7,068 nucleotides of DNA from Filomicrobium sp. (GTDB lineage Bacteria; Pseudomonadota; Alphaproteobacteria; Rhizobiales; Hyphomicrobiaceae). Below the pieces are notes generated by a model. It ran no database searches and was not told the DNA's origin. It worked only from the letters and a program-made list of their open reading frames with translations. This document shows positions 6,941 through 7,068 of the stretch, piece by piece. The stretch lies in NCBI GenBank assembly GCA_021775655.1, contig JAJFHK010000526.1, positions 1 through 7,068 of the forward strand, written 5' to 3'. A program made the position numbers and the translations under genes. The first letter of the stretch is position 1. Every line of letters starts with the position of its first letter.

Positions 6941-7068
6941 ATGAAATGATGGGTCAGAACAGTGCAGCTTCGCGCATTCTTCGAGTTGAGCTTCGCTGGA
7001 GAAAAATTCGTGCCTAGAATTTGCTGAAAGCACAGCTTCAGTCGCGCCGGACAAGATCTACAGATCGA

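Larger units (their letters stand above)
6867..7068. other. Upstream region of the unknown gene, no convincing gene
   Basis: About 200 bases to the window edge. On the minus strand one frame is open from the edge to a TAA at 6933-6931 (45 codons, Cys- and Ser-rich, no family recognised) and another encodes a 9-residue tail ending in TGA at 7040-7038 (RSVDLVRRD). Either could be the end of a gene outside the window, but neither can be identified. On the plus strand a 23-codon open frame at 6946-7017 follows a GGGAG site. No convincing promoter with two good hexamers was found; the region does hold the two dyads listed separately. Confidence 0.5.

Overview
The window looks like the chromosome of an alphaproteobacterium, most likely of the order Hyphomicrobiales (Rhizobiales). 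The grounds are the sucA-sucB-(small gene)-lpd order, a 989-residue SucA with the N-terminal SFLDGANAGYIEQL-type segment usual in that group, and moderately GC-rich coding sequence. I cannot name the genus. All convincing genes are on the minus strand, so transcription runs from high to low coordinates.

Reading in that direction: (a) 7068-6867 is an upstream region with no convincing gene but with two neat dyad symmetries; (b) 6866-5217 encodes a 549-residue protein I do not recognise, with about three N-terminal membrane segments and a C-terminal helical part resembling HEAT repeats; (c) 5216-4842 is a 375-base gap that probably holds the sucA promoter; (d) 4841-1872 is sucA (2-oxoglutarate dehydrogenase E1); (e) 1871-1748 is a 124-base intercistronic segment with a long imperfect stem-loop; (f) 1747-476 is sucB (dihydrolipoyl succinyltransferase E2); (g) 442-86 is a small VOC/PhnB-like protein that lacks the usual C-terminal end of its fold; (h) 38-1 is the first 12 codons of lpd (dihydrolipoyl dehydrogenase E3), cut by the window edge.

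sucA, sucB and lpd encode E1, E2 and E3 of the 2-oxoglutarate dehydrogenase complex, which converts 2-oxoglutarate, CoA and NAD+ to succinyl-CoA, CO2 and NADH in the TCA cycle. The small VOC gene sits inside this operon with its own ribosome-binding site and short flanking gaps, so it is probably co-transcribed; its link to the complex is unknown. In many alphaproteobacteria sucC and sucD lie directly upstream of sucA. Here that place is taken by the unknown membrane-protein gene, so this block is organised differently or has been rearranged.

I found no mobile element, CRISPR array, tRNA or rRNA. The core operon is ordinary. The parts worth a second look are the 549-residue unknown protein with its leader structures, the shortened VOC protein, and the sucA-sucB intercistronic hairpin.
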